46,655 nucleotides of DNA from Phaeoceros laevis (GCA_049999765.1 JBNGIQ010009126.1:1-46655), one strand, 5' to 3'. Shown: positions 30,600 through 41,685, counted from the stretch's first letter. Translations and numbers: made by a program. The notes: generated by a model from the sequence alone, not told the origin.

Positions 30600-30785
30600 C
30601 AGTTCTGGAGCATCTTCTCGCCTTAGAAATTCTTCTGCTCCAGCAAGGCTAAAGAAACCCTTGAAATAAGCTTTGTTGAAATTCTTTACCATTTTCTCAC
30701 AATCTTCCCAATTTTCGTACACACCAACACGTCTTCCCCGTTTCACCGCATAAAAAGGGAAACGACCCATATCACTAGGCCTGAT
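30600..30785 (-). pseudogene. RNase H1 hybrid-binding-domain exon
   Basis: A minus-strand exon of 186 bases (62 codons, phase 0) between the acceptor TTAGCAG|ATCAGG and the donor CTG|GTAAAT. The translation FYAVKRGRRVGVYENWEDCE, then FNKAYFKGFFSLAGAEEFL, matches the RNase H1 N-terminal domain, which binds RNA/DNA hybrids: aromatic FYAV start, Trp-x-x-Cys in the middle, FK-x-F and EE-FL at the end. The exon is intact and open. Plant RNase H1 proteins place this domain before an RNase H domain such as the one at 22,825-23,043, downstream on the same strand. Copia 1 lies between them. The same fold also occurs in some viral and transposon proteins, so host origin rests on the splice sites. Confidence 0.75.
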
Positions 30786-31827
30786 CTGCTAAGAGCACAC
30801 AAAAAAAAACAACGAAAAGTCGGAGTCTGTACTTCAAGCAAGGCTACCAAATTTAGGTAGGCAATCCTGACAACATGATTCTCCCTTCCATCTTAAACCT
30901 GAAAACCTGCTCCAAACTAGCTCACCAGATCAAGTTGACGCTCTCAGCCCACACAACACCTCACAATAATGCACGAGGATTCCACCAAGTTGAAAGACCA
31001 CATAAAATCCTGACAACAAAATCTTGTCCACCACACAATGACACCCCTGTTTCTCAACTGCGGCTATACTTATTACATGTGTTACTAGCAACTGGGTAGC
31101 TTTAATGGCATTGCCTTGGTAACACCGCAGAGCTTCCGGCCTTTCCGCCAAAAAGCCTCAAAGACAAAAAACCTAACATGCATCTTCTCGCTTAAAGCTC
31201 TTACATCCAACCAGCCTGACACGGCCCCACCTCATCCTAGTCATCAGTGTCAAGCTCAACCACAGATTATGTAGCCACCCTCAAACAAAAAACGCCAAAC
31301 ATAGCTACTCACTTTCTCACAGCCAATCATACAAAGCCACCTACAATCATAAGAACCTACCGCTGCCCATCTTAGCTGGGAATAGAAGGCAACCTGACTG
31401 AACGCATGCTTTATGGAAGCCAGCAGCTTACCTCCTGCTCTCAAACAATATCTCACTGAAATCCCTCAACATAGGCCTACAAAAGGGCTTGCTTACTTCA
31501 CACATTCAGCTGAAGCCGTTATGAGTATCCAAGCTAGCGCTACAACTACTTCTCCAAGCCCACACTCCTTTGTGAACCTTCTTCTTGCCCAAGAGTCTCC
31601 TCTCCCGCTCTCTCAAGAGGTCATGGATCCTACACCAACGCACGGTGAAGCTGACCACGATGCTCAACCGCCAGTCCAGTGCACCCAAATGGTTGCTTGT
31701 TTGCAATCCAATCACACCGACCTGTCGCCCCAACTTGCCTGCCTACTGCAACTCCAATCCCGCCTCGAGGTCCTAGACGAGTGGAAAAAGCTGGTCACTT
31801 CGCTCATCCTGCCTCAAAGAGGTCCAT
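30786..31827. other. Unassigned region with a weak 138-codon ORF
   Basis: An ORF at 31,413-31,829 (+) is Ser/Pro/Gln-rich with no domain. Nothing else is recognised, and I do not call a gene. Confidence 0.3.
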
Positions 31828-31960
31828 GACAGCTTCAATGAAGTTTTTTCAAGCTTAAGTGGAACTATGACTCAAGCTTGAGAAGAACAATGAAAAGACT
31901 TCACTCCTTCAGGAGACATGAGGATTGGTATGTTGTATTGGAAGGATGTAGTGGTACCTG
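31828..31960. repeat. ~130-bp direct repeat, copy 1
   Basis: Begins GACAGCTTCAATGAAG and recurs at 32,075. Contains an imperfect inverted repeat (GAAGTTTTTTCAAGCTT against AAGCTTGAG and AAAAGACTTC) spanning about 75 bases. Confidence 0.8.
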
Positions 31961-32074
31961 TTGCTTGCAAAATTATGCTCTCATCCTCTATAGTTTGATA
32001 GGTTATGTTGGTGAAATGGTTTTGCACGGAATAGTTTTTTATCTCTTAGGATAGACAGGTTATGTTTATAAGTT

Positions 32075-32203
32075 GACAGCTTCAATGAAGTTTTTTCAAG
32101 CTTGGAACTATGACTCAAGCTTGAGAGGAAGAATGAAAAGACTTCACTCCTTTAGGAGATATAAGGATTGGTATGCTGTATTGGAAGAATGTTGTAGTAC
32201 CTG
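32075..32203. repeat. ~130-bp direct repeat, copy 2
   Basis: Collinear with 31,828-31,960 at a 247-base offset, with a few substitutions and a small deletion. Confidence 0.8.
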
Positions 32204-32393
32204 CTGTGTTGCTCTGTGATTTGATAGGATAGTTTGATAGGATATGATGGTAAGGTAAAGACATGCTTGAGAGAAAGTTGGGAATGATGAGCATGGCCTT
32301 GGTCCACAGTCCCACGCATTTTTCAAGGTTGGATCATTTTGTCTACAGGTGTTGGGTCATTGGTTTCATTTTGTCTCTACAATGGCAGGCTGC

Positions 32394-32659
32394 TGGCCGG
32401 CCTGGCCATAGAGTGTCGACATGGGCCATAATAACCGTGGGCCGAGCCCAAAACTCACGTGGCTATAGGTCTTGGTTTGTCAGTCGGCCGGCCTGGGACA
32501 TTGGACCCAACCGAGGGTTTTTGAGGACCCGCTCGGCGCTCCAACCCTAAACCCTAAAGCCGAGGGTTTTTGGCGACCCGCTCTGCGCTCCGACGCCAGG
32601 TCGGCCGCCGGCCTAAGACATCGGGCCGAGCCGAGGGTTTTTGGCGACCCGTCCGGCGC
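32394..32659. repeat. GC-rich tandem repeat entering the gap
   Basis: CCGAGGGTTTTTG plus GACCCGCTC is repeated three times (about 32,512, 32,563 and 32,628), interleaved with GGCCGGCCTGGGACAT-like words and one CCCTAAACCCTAAA telomere-like patch. Confidence 0.75.
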
Positions 32660-33059
32660 NNNNNNNNNNNNNNNNNNNNNNNNNNNNNNNNNNNNNNNNN
32701 NNNNNNNNNNNNNNNNNNNNNNNNNNNNNNNNNNNNNNNNNNNNNNNNNNNNNNNNNNNNNNNNNNNNNNNNNNNNNNNNNNNNNNNNNNNNNNNNNNNN
32801 NNNNNNNNNNNNNNNNNNNNNNNNNNNNNNNNNNNNNNNNNNNNNNNNNNNNNNNNNNNNNNNNNNNNNNNNNNNNNNNNNNNNNNNNNNNNNNNNNNNN
32901 NNNNNNNNNNNNNNNNNNNNNNNNNNNNNNNNNNNNNNNNNNNNNNNNNNNNNNNNNNNNNNNNNNNNNNNNNNNNNNNNNNNNNNNNNNNNNNNNNNNN
33001 NNNNNNNNNNNNNNNNNNNNNNNNNNNNNNNNNNNNNNNNNNNNNNNNNNNNNNNNNNN
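32660..33059. other. 400-N assembly gap
   Basis: Exactly 400 N. It interrupts a tandem repeat, a likely reason the assembly failed here. Confidence 0.95.
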
Positions 33060-33159
33060 AGCGACAATGGCACGACTCTTTATATATCAAAGCTCCACAA
33101 TCATGGAGCTAGGGTGTTACAATGCTATCTAGTAGCACTTCTTGCTCAGAAGCAAGATC

Positions 33160-33480
33160 GAAACACTACGGGATTGAACCCTGATTTTTTGGTCGAGAAA
33201 CACTACGTAGAACTTCTTGCTCAGAAGCAAGAGCGTTGGTCTTGCTGATTTTTGGTCGAAACACTACGGGATTGAACCCTGATTTCCTGATTTTTTGGTC
33301 GAGAAACACTACGGGATTGAACCCCGATTTCCTGATTTTTTGATTTCCTGATTTTTTGGTCGAGAAGGATTGAACCCTGATTTTTGGTCAAGAAACACTA
33401 CGAGATTGAACCCGGGCCTTCACTTTGGAAGGCCCAAGTCCCAACCACTTGGATGTCCCCAAGGGGACCCCCGTCTTGCT
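33160..33480 (-). mobile_element. tRNA-headed SINE-like element with multiplied box B
   Basis: On the minus strand, CCAAGTGGTTGGGAC (about 33,453-33,439) resembles the pol III box A, GGGCCTTC/GAAGGCCC forms an arm, and GGGTTCAATCTCG (about 33,413-33,401) is a box B / T-arm. Downstream, GGGTTCAATCC-type boxes recur at 33,367-33,377, 33,313-33,324, 33,268-33,279 and 33,170-33,181, each with CGTAGTGTTTC and TCGACCAAAAA words. That gives five box B copies in ~240 bases. Ordinary SINEs have one. The 3' end and tail are not clear. Confidence 0.6.
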
Positions 33481-33520
33481 TTTTTCCCAGGCCGGCCAGC
33501 GGCCCGGGACATTAGGGAAG
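33467..33520. repeat. GGCCGGCC cassette, copy 1
   Basis: CTTTTTTCCCAGGCCGGCC, then AGCGGCCCGGGACATTAGGG. Similar cassettes are at 34,447 and 34,605, with relatives at 32,394, 32,481 and 35,245. Confidence 0.75.
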
Positions 33521-34047
33521 ATATCGATTATTGAATGGCTTTTGAGCTTTGCGGTTAAAAGGTCTAAGTTTTGAAGGTTGAATTTGTGAAATGGTGGAAG
33601 TGTTGAGTTAGATACTGATGTTGAAAATGTCACCATTTCACTATTTGCATTGTGAAGGTGAACTGGTGAAGTAGTCAAGTAGGGATGTTATGAATGCATG
33701 TTTGAACCTTGAGGTTTGAAGCTTGACCCTGCATGGAATTCTCAAGCCAAAACTTTCAGTGTTACTCTCTCTTGTTTGAAACTCCATTGTAAATTTCAAA
33801 CTTGAAGCTTCATATAGCTCAACTTTCAAACAACCACACAGCATTGACAATTTTATTCCATACTAGAGCGAAAATAGCATACAATGGATAGTATTACTAG
33901 TACACCAACAAAATTGAAACTTTAAAGTTTGAAACTTTATTGTTTCTCTCATTCCAATCAGGTTTCAGGCTCACTCAAAGATCATTCAAAGATGGGGCTT
34001 CAAACAACCACTCAACAATTTAAAGTCATACTCCTGTCAAGCCTCAA
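33521..34047. other. AT-rich region with degenerate inverted repeats
   Basis: Words such as GTTTGAA, TTTCAAAC and GAAGCTT occur in both orientations (33,690-33,835), suggesting a decayed palindromic element. No coding feature. Confidence 0.35.
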
Positions 34048-34170
34048 ATGAACTCCATGAACTCCAATGAACTCCAACTCCATATGGACTCCAATGAACT
34101 CCACCTCCTTGGACTCCAATTCCATGGACTCCAACTCCAATGAACCCTAACTCCATGAACTTCAACTCCA
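34048..34170. repeat. Short-period tandem repeat
   Basis: ATGAACTCCA, ATGGACTCCA and ACTCCAACTCC are repeated with a degenerate 9-12-base period. Confidence 0.75.
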
Positions 34171-34254
34171 TTTAGACCCAGTCCTGGGAGGCTACTTTTG
34201 CCTTGTGTAGTGAGTTTTGGGAGACCCTAAGCACAATAGTTGCAGACTGGAAAC

Positions 34255-34435
34255 TAGTGTTGGAGTCTCCATCTGAGACTCCATCCCACCCACGGTTGGA
34301 GTCTCCGACCCAACCACGGTTGGAGACTCCCACCACCGTTGGAGTGTCCAACCAAACCACGGTTGGATTCTCCAACCACAGCTGCAAACTTCAACTACGG
34401 TTGGAAACTCCAATCGTGGTTGGAGTCTCCATTTT
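34255..34435. repeat. GGAGTCTCC palindrome cluster
   Basis: GGAGTCTCC, GAGACTCC and CCACGGTTGGA are densely repeated. Same word family as 20.3-21.4 kb. Confidence 0.8.
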
Positions 34436-34446
34436 CGTTTTTATGG

Positions 34447-34660
34447 CCCCCGTTCGCTTTTTTCCTAGGCCGGCCAGCGGCCTGGGACATGAGGGAAGAA
34501 ATTGACTCACGCACCATGCTAGAAACAAAATGAAACATCTCGAGACACATCCCGTGACACATCCCAAAATATTGCGACTTTCGAGGGGACACCGTGTTTT
34601 TTTTGCCACTGTCTGCCTTTCTTCCCAGGCCGGCCGGCGGCCTGGGACATTACTCTGCAA
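34447..34660. repeat. GGCCGGCC cassettes, copies 2 and 3
   Basis: CTTTTTTCCTAGGCCGGCC (34,456) and CTTTCTTCCCAGGCCGGCC (34,618), each followed by a CGGCCTGGGACAT word. Confidence 0.75.
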
Positions 34661-35340
34661 TTCGCACAAAGTTCCTGCTGACATACTCACTATAACGCCG
34701 AATCCCTAGCCTACAGTTTCCTGCTTTAACTGCTCCGCCTTTTCATTGCATGTCGACAATCCTTTTCCCTGTATGTGGCATGTGTGATGACCAGAAGCAA
34801 ATTCTCATATAGTCCATCATAGCAGTCAGGGATCCTTTTGCCATTAGCCATAGAGCCTCATGAAATTTGGATGCCTGTCATTGCCCACAAAATGCACAGC
34901 ACGCCATTGCTGCCACACAGCAAGATCCTACTGTCTAGATCTCAAACACCGACACGAATTTCCTTGGGCAGGGTTGAGACGCTTGCCTCTTCCTGGTTGC
35001 CTGCGAGGAAGCTGGCATTGGAATAAGGGCATGCTCGGCAAGCAGAGGGCAGGCTGCGAAAAAACAGTGTCCAACCCATATGTCCCACAAAAAACACATT
35101 GCCCAGGTCGCATGAGAGCCACGTTATGCGCCAGCGTGTGGTGCTGAGTAGGACATAGTAGGTGTTATAAAGCCACGTATCACAATAACGTCTGAACATG
35201 ATGCCGGAATCTTTACCAGCATTTTTGCGCCGATTGAAAGCCGGGCCGTTGGCCGGCCTAGCTCCAAGCATCAACCTGGCCCCAAACCATCCATCCGGAG
35301 TTCGACGGCTTAGTTTTTTGGGCCCGCTTGGACGAATACG
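34661..35340. other. Unassigned region
   Basis: No domain recognised on either strand. It contains one GGCCGGCC word at about 35,250 and abuts the LINE fragment. Confidence 0.4.
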
Positions 35341-36852
35341 CTTGAAAGGGAAAATCTTGAAGGAAACAATGTTTATGCTTGCTTCATTGAATTCAGAAAG
35401 ACATTTGATCTGATTCCAAGAGCAAAATTATGGGAAGCATTTTTGAAAGTAGGGCTGCCATCAAATCTGGTCAGAACTGTGCAGCTCATGTATCAACATA
35501 CCCAAATTCACGTATGTACGGAGCATGGACGATCAGCCTCGTTTTCTAGCACTATGGGGCTCAAGCAAGGCTGTTCACAATCGCCAACCTCTCTTGCGTT
35601 ATATCTTCAAAGACTATAGAAGCTCTTCGCCGAAAATGGTACTAATCTTGATGCACCACAGCTGTTAGCACTTGCAATAGCATTGTTGCTCTTCACCGAT
35701 GACTTGGTTTTGTTGTCCTTATCTCCAAAAGGCCTGCAAGCACAACTACACCTATTGTATCAGTTTTGTCAAGAGTTAGACCTTCAATTGAACTTAGACG
35801 AGACAACTATTTAGTCTTTAATAACTCAGGTGACATGCTCAGACATGTCTTTTTGTGGGCTGGACAACGCATACAAATTTCTGACCTGTATAAGTACTTG
35901 GGTATGATGGTGTTCACACATAAGAGGATACATGCTGCAAGTTAGGCTTGTATGGATGCAGCTATGATGCCTTCTTCTACATAGGGTCAAAAGCGTTGAA
36001 CAAGTACTTCTTGCACGTGGTACCCATAATCACTTTCTACAAGCAATGTATCTTACCCAAATTATTGCGGACTTAATAATCATGGCGGATTTCCATAGCC
36101 AAGGTTGGATGCATGAATGGCAATTATGGTTGAAGAAGTGGGGACTTCAAAGCTATGAGCTTCACCAGTTAACACCATAGCTCATTCGAAAGGCACACCT
36201 ACACCAAATATGGATATTGCAAGAGCACTCGCAAATGCAACAACATCACATACAATCAGTCAATGTCAACCTGGAGCTTGTTCTACAAAATTATCTTCAA
36301 CCAGTTCTGCCATTCTCTCATGCTATGTCATGTATTGAGTTACAACTCCAAGTGACTCCGTGGTCTAATAGCAACAGACGGGCGCAGCAGGCAGGAACCC
36401 CTTCACCACCTTGTCCTTTGTGTCATGATCCAATACATGATTTAAAGCACCACATGATTTTTGACTGCCCGCTCACAATGGCAATCCGTTCAAAACTAGT
36501 GCACAGGCCCCTGTTCCAACACCAATCTATGTTGCCACTGTTCTCTTATTGCCTGTGCACCCTAGTATCCTCCTTTTCACATGATCTGCTCTCACACATC
36601 TAGCATACAGATCTAGTCCAGCAGCTCTCTTCCACGGAAAACAACACTCAAGAGCAGGCTCAACCACAAATTCTACAGCCAATGATGACGATTACAGCAC
36701 AGACGATTCCTCCTCAGTTGACAACACTAGCTCCTTTTAGAGAGATACAACTTTTAGGTGCCCGAGAAGCTTACTCCAAACAAGCCTCTTTCATATGCAA
36801 CTTAGAAATTGGTCCACATGCTAGGGCTCAACACCGTCGCTTCAAACGTTGA
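35341..36852 (+). pseudogene. 5'-truncated LINE (non-LTR) RT remnant
   Basis: The frame from 35,341 shows the RT palm: YACFIEFRKTFDLIPR (motif A, Glu where the catalytic Asp should be), FSSTMGLKQGCSQSP (motif B) and LLLFTDDLVLLS (motif C, TDD for ADD). Stops lie at 35,617 and 35,812. The homologous region continues as DLYKYLGMMVFTH, then after more stops the C-terminal zinc region CPLCHDPIHDLKHHMIFDCP (about 36,411-36,470), typical of plant/algal LINE ORF2 C-termini. The frame near the end stops at 36,850 after RAQHRRFKR. The N-terminal half with the endonuclease is missing. Confidence 0.8.
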
Positions 36853-37863
36853 AATGATCTGTTTTTCATTTTTAACTTTCCTATGTGTGTACGTGAGTAT
36901 TGTTTTATTATCCTTACATTACTTAAAGTCCCTCGTCTCATTATCAGCACGGGTCAATAATGCCCTCTATAATATTGTCAAATATTGCAAACTACATTTT
37001 AGCGTTTGGGGGGGACCCTAATAGGGACCGTCAACCTCCTCAAACACAATATACACGTACCCCACAACAACGCCTCAATCAACAACCCCTTCATTCTTAG
37101 TGCCCACACATTGTAGCTGGAACCTTTGGTAAGCCAGTCCTTTTATTTAAATTCGATTTTAATTGCATGTGGCTCCTGCTGTACAGGTCGGTTGTCCACA
37201 CCACTACCTTGCCGGCTGTCACCATTGCCTTGTGGACGCTCATCAGCTTGCCCAGACATTGTGAAGAACGATGCCAAGGAGTACATGGCGTCGTCTTCTA
37301 ATGACTAGCCAAAGAGGCCATTGTCACTCCCATCTTTGTACATTCCACCTTGTCATACTTGTGACATGAATGTCTGATCTCTTGCAGGGTCTAGAGCATA
37401 GTTCAAGCATACCCTGCTAGGTTGAGCATCTACTAAAGAAGATATGGCTTATTTCAGACTGGTAGAGTGTTGTGCTTGCAAGAAACCAAGCAATCTCAAA
37501 TCTAGAATACTTAAATGCAAATCTATCGAATTAACTCTAGTGTGCAAGTAATCCAAATGTTCAATTAATAGTTGTGACCTCCTAACATGGTAGTTGTGAA
37601 GTCCAACAACAATTGGGTGATGTCCTTGACACTCTCTAGGACTTCTCACAAGCTGCGTGGTCGATGTGAAGAATGCTGCTGTAGCCGTGTGTTGTGTCGC
37701 ACATTGAAGCCCCTGTTTAGGGTTTCATTTGGGGCTAAATACTCCCGAACTGGTAGTTACATGAAAGGTTATCCAACCGTTATCCCTACTAATGGGACTT
37801 CGCCACCCTACTAGCTTACTTTTTTCTAGGACCCTATTCACACCTACTTTATAGCATTACTTT
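36853..37863. other. Unassigned region, possible LINE 3' part
   Basis: AT-rich beginning, no poly(A) tail visible. No other feature recognised. Confidence 0.35.
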
Positions 37864-38190
37864 TTAGCCTTTGTGACAACGGCTCGCGGAGGCAAGAGGA
37901 CTCGTCCTCGAGTCTTGGAACGGTATGAATGCGAGCATACTCCTCGAGAGCCGTGCATCCTGCACAACGTGAAGAGGCTCCCAAGTTGCGTCTTCAATAC
38001 GATACCGGTGCCATAGAACCAAGAACTGCAACTGTCGTCGATGTAAACGATGCTTAAGAATCCTGTCCACTTGAAATTCCTGAGCGCCATCCCGTAGAAC
38101 TGGCGGAGGACATTCTCGAGGTGTCCCTCTATACCCACGTAGGAGTGAGACATGGAATACAATGCAAGATATGCCTCTCTCTCTCTCATC
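37864..38190 (-). pseudogene. Ty3/gypsy integrase tail with chromodomain
   Basis: The minus-strand frame from about 38,185 reads IVFHVSLLRGYRG, then PPPVLRDGAQEFQVDRILKH and LQFLVLWHRYRIEDATWEPL, and ends at 37,864. The FHVSLL motif, the PPP linker and the chromodomain pattern (FQVDRILKHR, FLVLWHRY, EDATWEP) are those of plant chromovirus pol C-termini, which steer integration to modified histones. No other gypsy domain or LTR is nearby. Confidence 0.8.
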
Positions 38191-38373
38191 TTGACATCGG
38201 GGTACATCTGAACACTTCCATTACATTCTGCCGGAATTCACCGACCACTTTCTCATCAGCCTTTTGACGATGCAGCATACGATGCTCTAATCGATTTTTA
38301 CGACAAGATCATATTCGAGTCTCACCTTCATTGTTGACATGACATCCAAAGTTTTGCAAATCGTACGAGAGAA

Positions 38374-38441
38374 CAATACGAGACCTTAGTTCAATTATGT
38401 TGTAAGTCAATACAAGACCTTAGGACCTCTTCGGACTGGCA
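38374..38441. repeat. 34-bp tandem duplication at the insertion site
   Basis: CAATACGAGACCTTAGTTCA begins at 38,374. A second copy, CAATACAAGACCTTA, begins at 38,408 and is split by the TIR element at TTA, with its remainder (TTAGTTCAATGATG) resuming at 39,382. Confidence 0.75.
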
Positions 38442-39381
38442 GTTCGCCATGAACTGGAGCAGTTCACTTCGCGCTAGATCTCGCGAGGTTCGCAAAAAAA
38501 TAATCGAACTTTTCCAGTCTGTCTCGAACTGCGATTGCCGCCAACTGCCGCCAACGAAATTCACGGAATGGCAGTCCCGCACTGGCCACCAATTCGCGTT
38601 TAGATTTGGGTCAGCACTTGAGGCGCACGCGGCGCCACCTCCCCCTTGGAATTGTGAGGGGCCGGCTGAGAGGGAGGTGCCATCCATCCTCGATTTCCAG
38701 TAGGGAGACCCAAGAGAGGCTGGGAGGGAGGCGCCATCCCTCCCCAATTCCCACCAAGGCCGTGCACAAGATGGCGGGAGGGAGGCGCCATCCCTCCCCT
38801 CCAATTCCCAGCACGGACAAGGGGATCGTGCGAGGAAGGGAGGCGCCTTTCAGGTTGGCAGCCATGGCAACGAGGTGCTCAAGGTTCTAGGTTGGCAGCC
38901 ATGGCTGGGTGACGCCCCCTTGGCTGGCAGCCATAGGAGAGAGGGAGGGAGGCGACCCCCCCCCCCCTTCAAATTCTTGCAGGGATCAGGGGGAGAGGCC
39001 GGGATTGAGCTGGGATTGGGGGCAGGGGCGCGTGCACGACCTCCCTCTCCTCTCCAGCCATGGCCTTTCTTGGCTGGCAGTGTTTTTGGACAGACGTCCA
39101 AGAAAATCCATAAAGTAACCGAGAAAGTAACGAACACTAACGGAAAACTTGCAGTTGGGCGCGAACTAGAGTTTTTTTTGAGATTTTGTGGAGGAGGCAA
39201 TTCGGGAGCAGATTCCGTCCATAGGCAGTTCGGGATTGCCACGTCGGAGCCATGTCGGAGCCGGGTAGGACGAACTAAAATCAAAAGTCAGCAGTCCATG
39301 AACGTTTTTGGCATATTTGGGGCAATTTGCGGCCGAACCGAGGGAGCGAAATCCAAGCGAACTGCTAGTCCGAAGAGGTCC
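38423..39381. mobile_element. 959-bp TIR element, PIF/Harbinger-like MITE
   Basis: Terminal inverted repeats of 25 bp (38,423-38,447 and 39,357-39,381), starting GGACCTCTTCGGACT and differing at one position, are flanked by TTA on both sides (38,420-38,422 and 39,382-39,384). A 3-bp TTA duplication is the PIF/Harbinger hallmark. No transposase is encoded. The interior has GC-rich repeats of GGGAGGGAGGCGCCATCC and CTGGCAGCCATGG. The ORFs inside are repeat artefacts. Confidence 0.8.
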
Positions 39382-39384
39382 TTA

Positions 39385-41685
39385 GTTCAATGATGTTATA
39401 AGTTGTATCCATACTCTCGGCTTCTCCTTGATATTATTTGAACTTTTACCTCACAACTTACCACTATCAACATCAATTATAGAAGGCCAAGCGTTTCCTC
39501 TTGTGTATTTTACGTGAAGGGTCCCACATGCCGTACAGTCAGAGTCGAAGGCAATCTAAGGGGTCGTCGGTCGACTGGTCCCTCAAGTGACCGTGCCTCA
39601 CACAACCAAACCATTGAACATTTCGAAGCGGCGCCTACAGCTGGTCCATTGGGGCTTCCGTGTGGTCAGTCGGAAGACGCCTGTCCAGGCAAGAGACTCG
39701 AAACTGTAGGGCGGGGCCGATCTTCTGAAGACAAGAACTTATCAACCGCTAGCAGAAGACCATCTGTATTGGCACCTGTCGGATCTAAGGACATCCTCTC
39801 CTCTTCGTCTGGGAGCCAGACCTGCACATGCAGACCAATGGACCTTACTTACCGGCACCTATCCAGATGTACGTTATTGTCCATGCTCGATACTCAATCC
39901 GGGTGATAAAAGGTATCGGCCGGATGGTCGCAAGATGCAGCTACCAGAATGCATGTGCACCAACGCCCTCAAGACGACTGATGTTACGCAATCGCACATA
40001 CCGACTCTGCAGCGGAGTGCAACTTCGGGAAGTCTTTAGAAAGATCTACTTCAATGTGGGGACCAATTCCCTCAAACCTGTGCAAGTCATGGAAAGATGT
40101 TCAGTCGCCTTTTCCGAGACCATACGTACACCCACAAAGTCCTAGCTGCAAGTAACGGCTCACATTGTAGATCTTATTTGCAGCCTCCGTTGCTCCGCAG
40201 CACATGCGCAGCCCTCTGACTGCCCATCCTGCATCCAAAACAGACAACACTTCAAACCAATCGCTGAGGCTACACCAAACGAACAAGCGTTTCAGATTCG
40301 AAGATCCAGACCTTGTGGTGGTCTTTATGCACACCGACCCATTCCTTCAGTTCTTCCAGCTGTCAGGAACAGTCGTTTGTGAATAAGATTGCCAAACAGG
40401 TGAGCTTCTGTCGTACAGATGTCGCTAATTCAAGAATCATGGCTTGCCATAGATACAAAGGGTAAGACGTAAACCAAGAGGCTACATCCAAAGCCGTAAT
40501 CAGATCAAAGAAGTGGCTACTGACCCGTCCTCGTGCCTCAGCTAGCTGGTGCTCCAGATCAAGGATCTGCTGCCGGTCTGTCTTCACGCTACCATCACGA
40601 GATAGACTGTCGCACAGCATGCTGAACAGCTATGCACAGAATAGAGCCAAGAGCACCGATTGCGCAGCAAGAAAAGGACCAATCAACTGCTGAGCACGAA
40701 CTCGAAATCCCAAGCCGTTTGGACGCTGTGCGCTGCAAAAACTCGCCTTGGCCTGACCTCCAAACCCTCCATGAAAGTTGGCTTCATTCCAAGAAGCGCG
40801 AAGATACGGTATAAGGGTTGGCTCCACCCCACAAACGAAGCACTAGACTACATCAACTCCGTTCGATAATAAACCCCCAGCATGGGATTCAGCTCGTCGC
40901 CAGGACAATAGAATGGAAGCACACAGCTAACCCTTAAGACCCGACAGGACAAAAATGTACGGTTCAACTCGTAATACGTGTCGTTAAGAATGCGACAGCG
41001 AACTATTGCAACAAAGATGTAGATTAGAGTGTGTCCTCCGGTACACCTCGCGGTGAGGCGGGGCGCGGTGAGGCCAGCCAGTCCGGCAAGGCGTGGTAGG
41101 CGGGCAGGCCCGTGAGAAGCAGCGGGGCATGTCGGGGGCGCGCGCTTGCAAAGAGTTTTTTCCCCTCGGGGTACGCTAGGCAGGTGAAGAAGTGAAGACG
41201 GCGCGCGAGTGAAGGCAGCCCGCCTAGGACCAGGAAGACCGAGGGGCTGCCTCACGACCAGCCAAGGCTATGTGAGCAGCCAGGCACCAGCGCAGTGACC
41301 AGCGATTCTTGAGAAGTTCTTCGAAAATGGCAATTCATCTTGAGCGGCTGCCAATAGCAGGGGGAAAACGGCTTCGCCCTCCGCTCCGCTTGCAGGGTAT
41401 ACATATACATGCACTTCGAATTACAATTTTCTCCCTTCTGCACCGCCAGAACAAGATTGTTGTTGTCCCTAGCTGTTGGAAGCGTGTTGAAGGGCCATCT
41501 AACCTGTTCGGATCTTATGACCGCCTCACCGCCCCCACCGCCTCGTTTCTTTGTTGATACTCACACGCCTACTCGTGCAAAGTTTTCATAGTTCTATTAC
41601 CTTTCTTGCACTGCAAGGGTAAAAATGCTTGGTTTGGTGTACACACGACACCGCTATAGCTATGTTGAGTCCTAGCACCATTAGT
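39385..41685. other. Unassigned 2.3-kb region
   Basis: Several overlapping ORFs exist on both strands (for example 39,514-39,906 + and 40,363-40,620 -), but none shows a domain, splice sites or a consistent frame. The stretch at 41,040-41,260 is GC-rich. Confidence 0.35.

Noticed and set aside
31413-31829. 138-codon plus ORF
   Set aside because: Low-complexity Ser/Pro/Gln composition, no domain, and no splice or promoter signal that I can support.
38391-39393. Proline/arginine-rich ORFs on both strands
   Set aside because: They lie inside the TIR element and are created by its GC-rich internal repeats.
39514-40145. Two overlapping plus ORFs
   Set aside because: Different frames over the same DNA, no recognised motif and no clear gene context.
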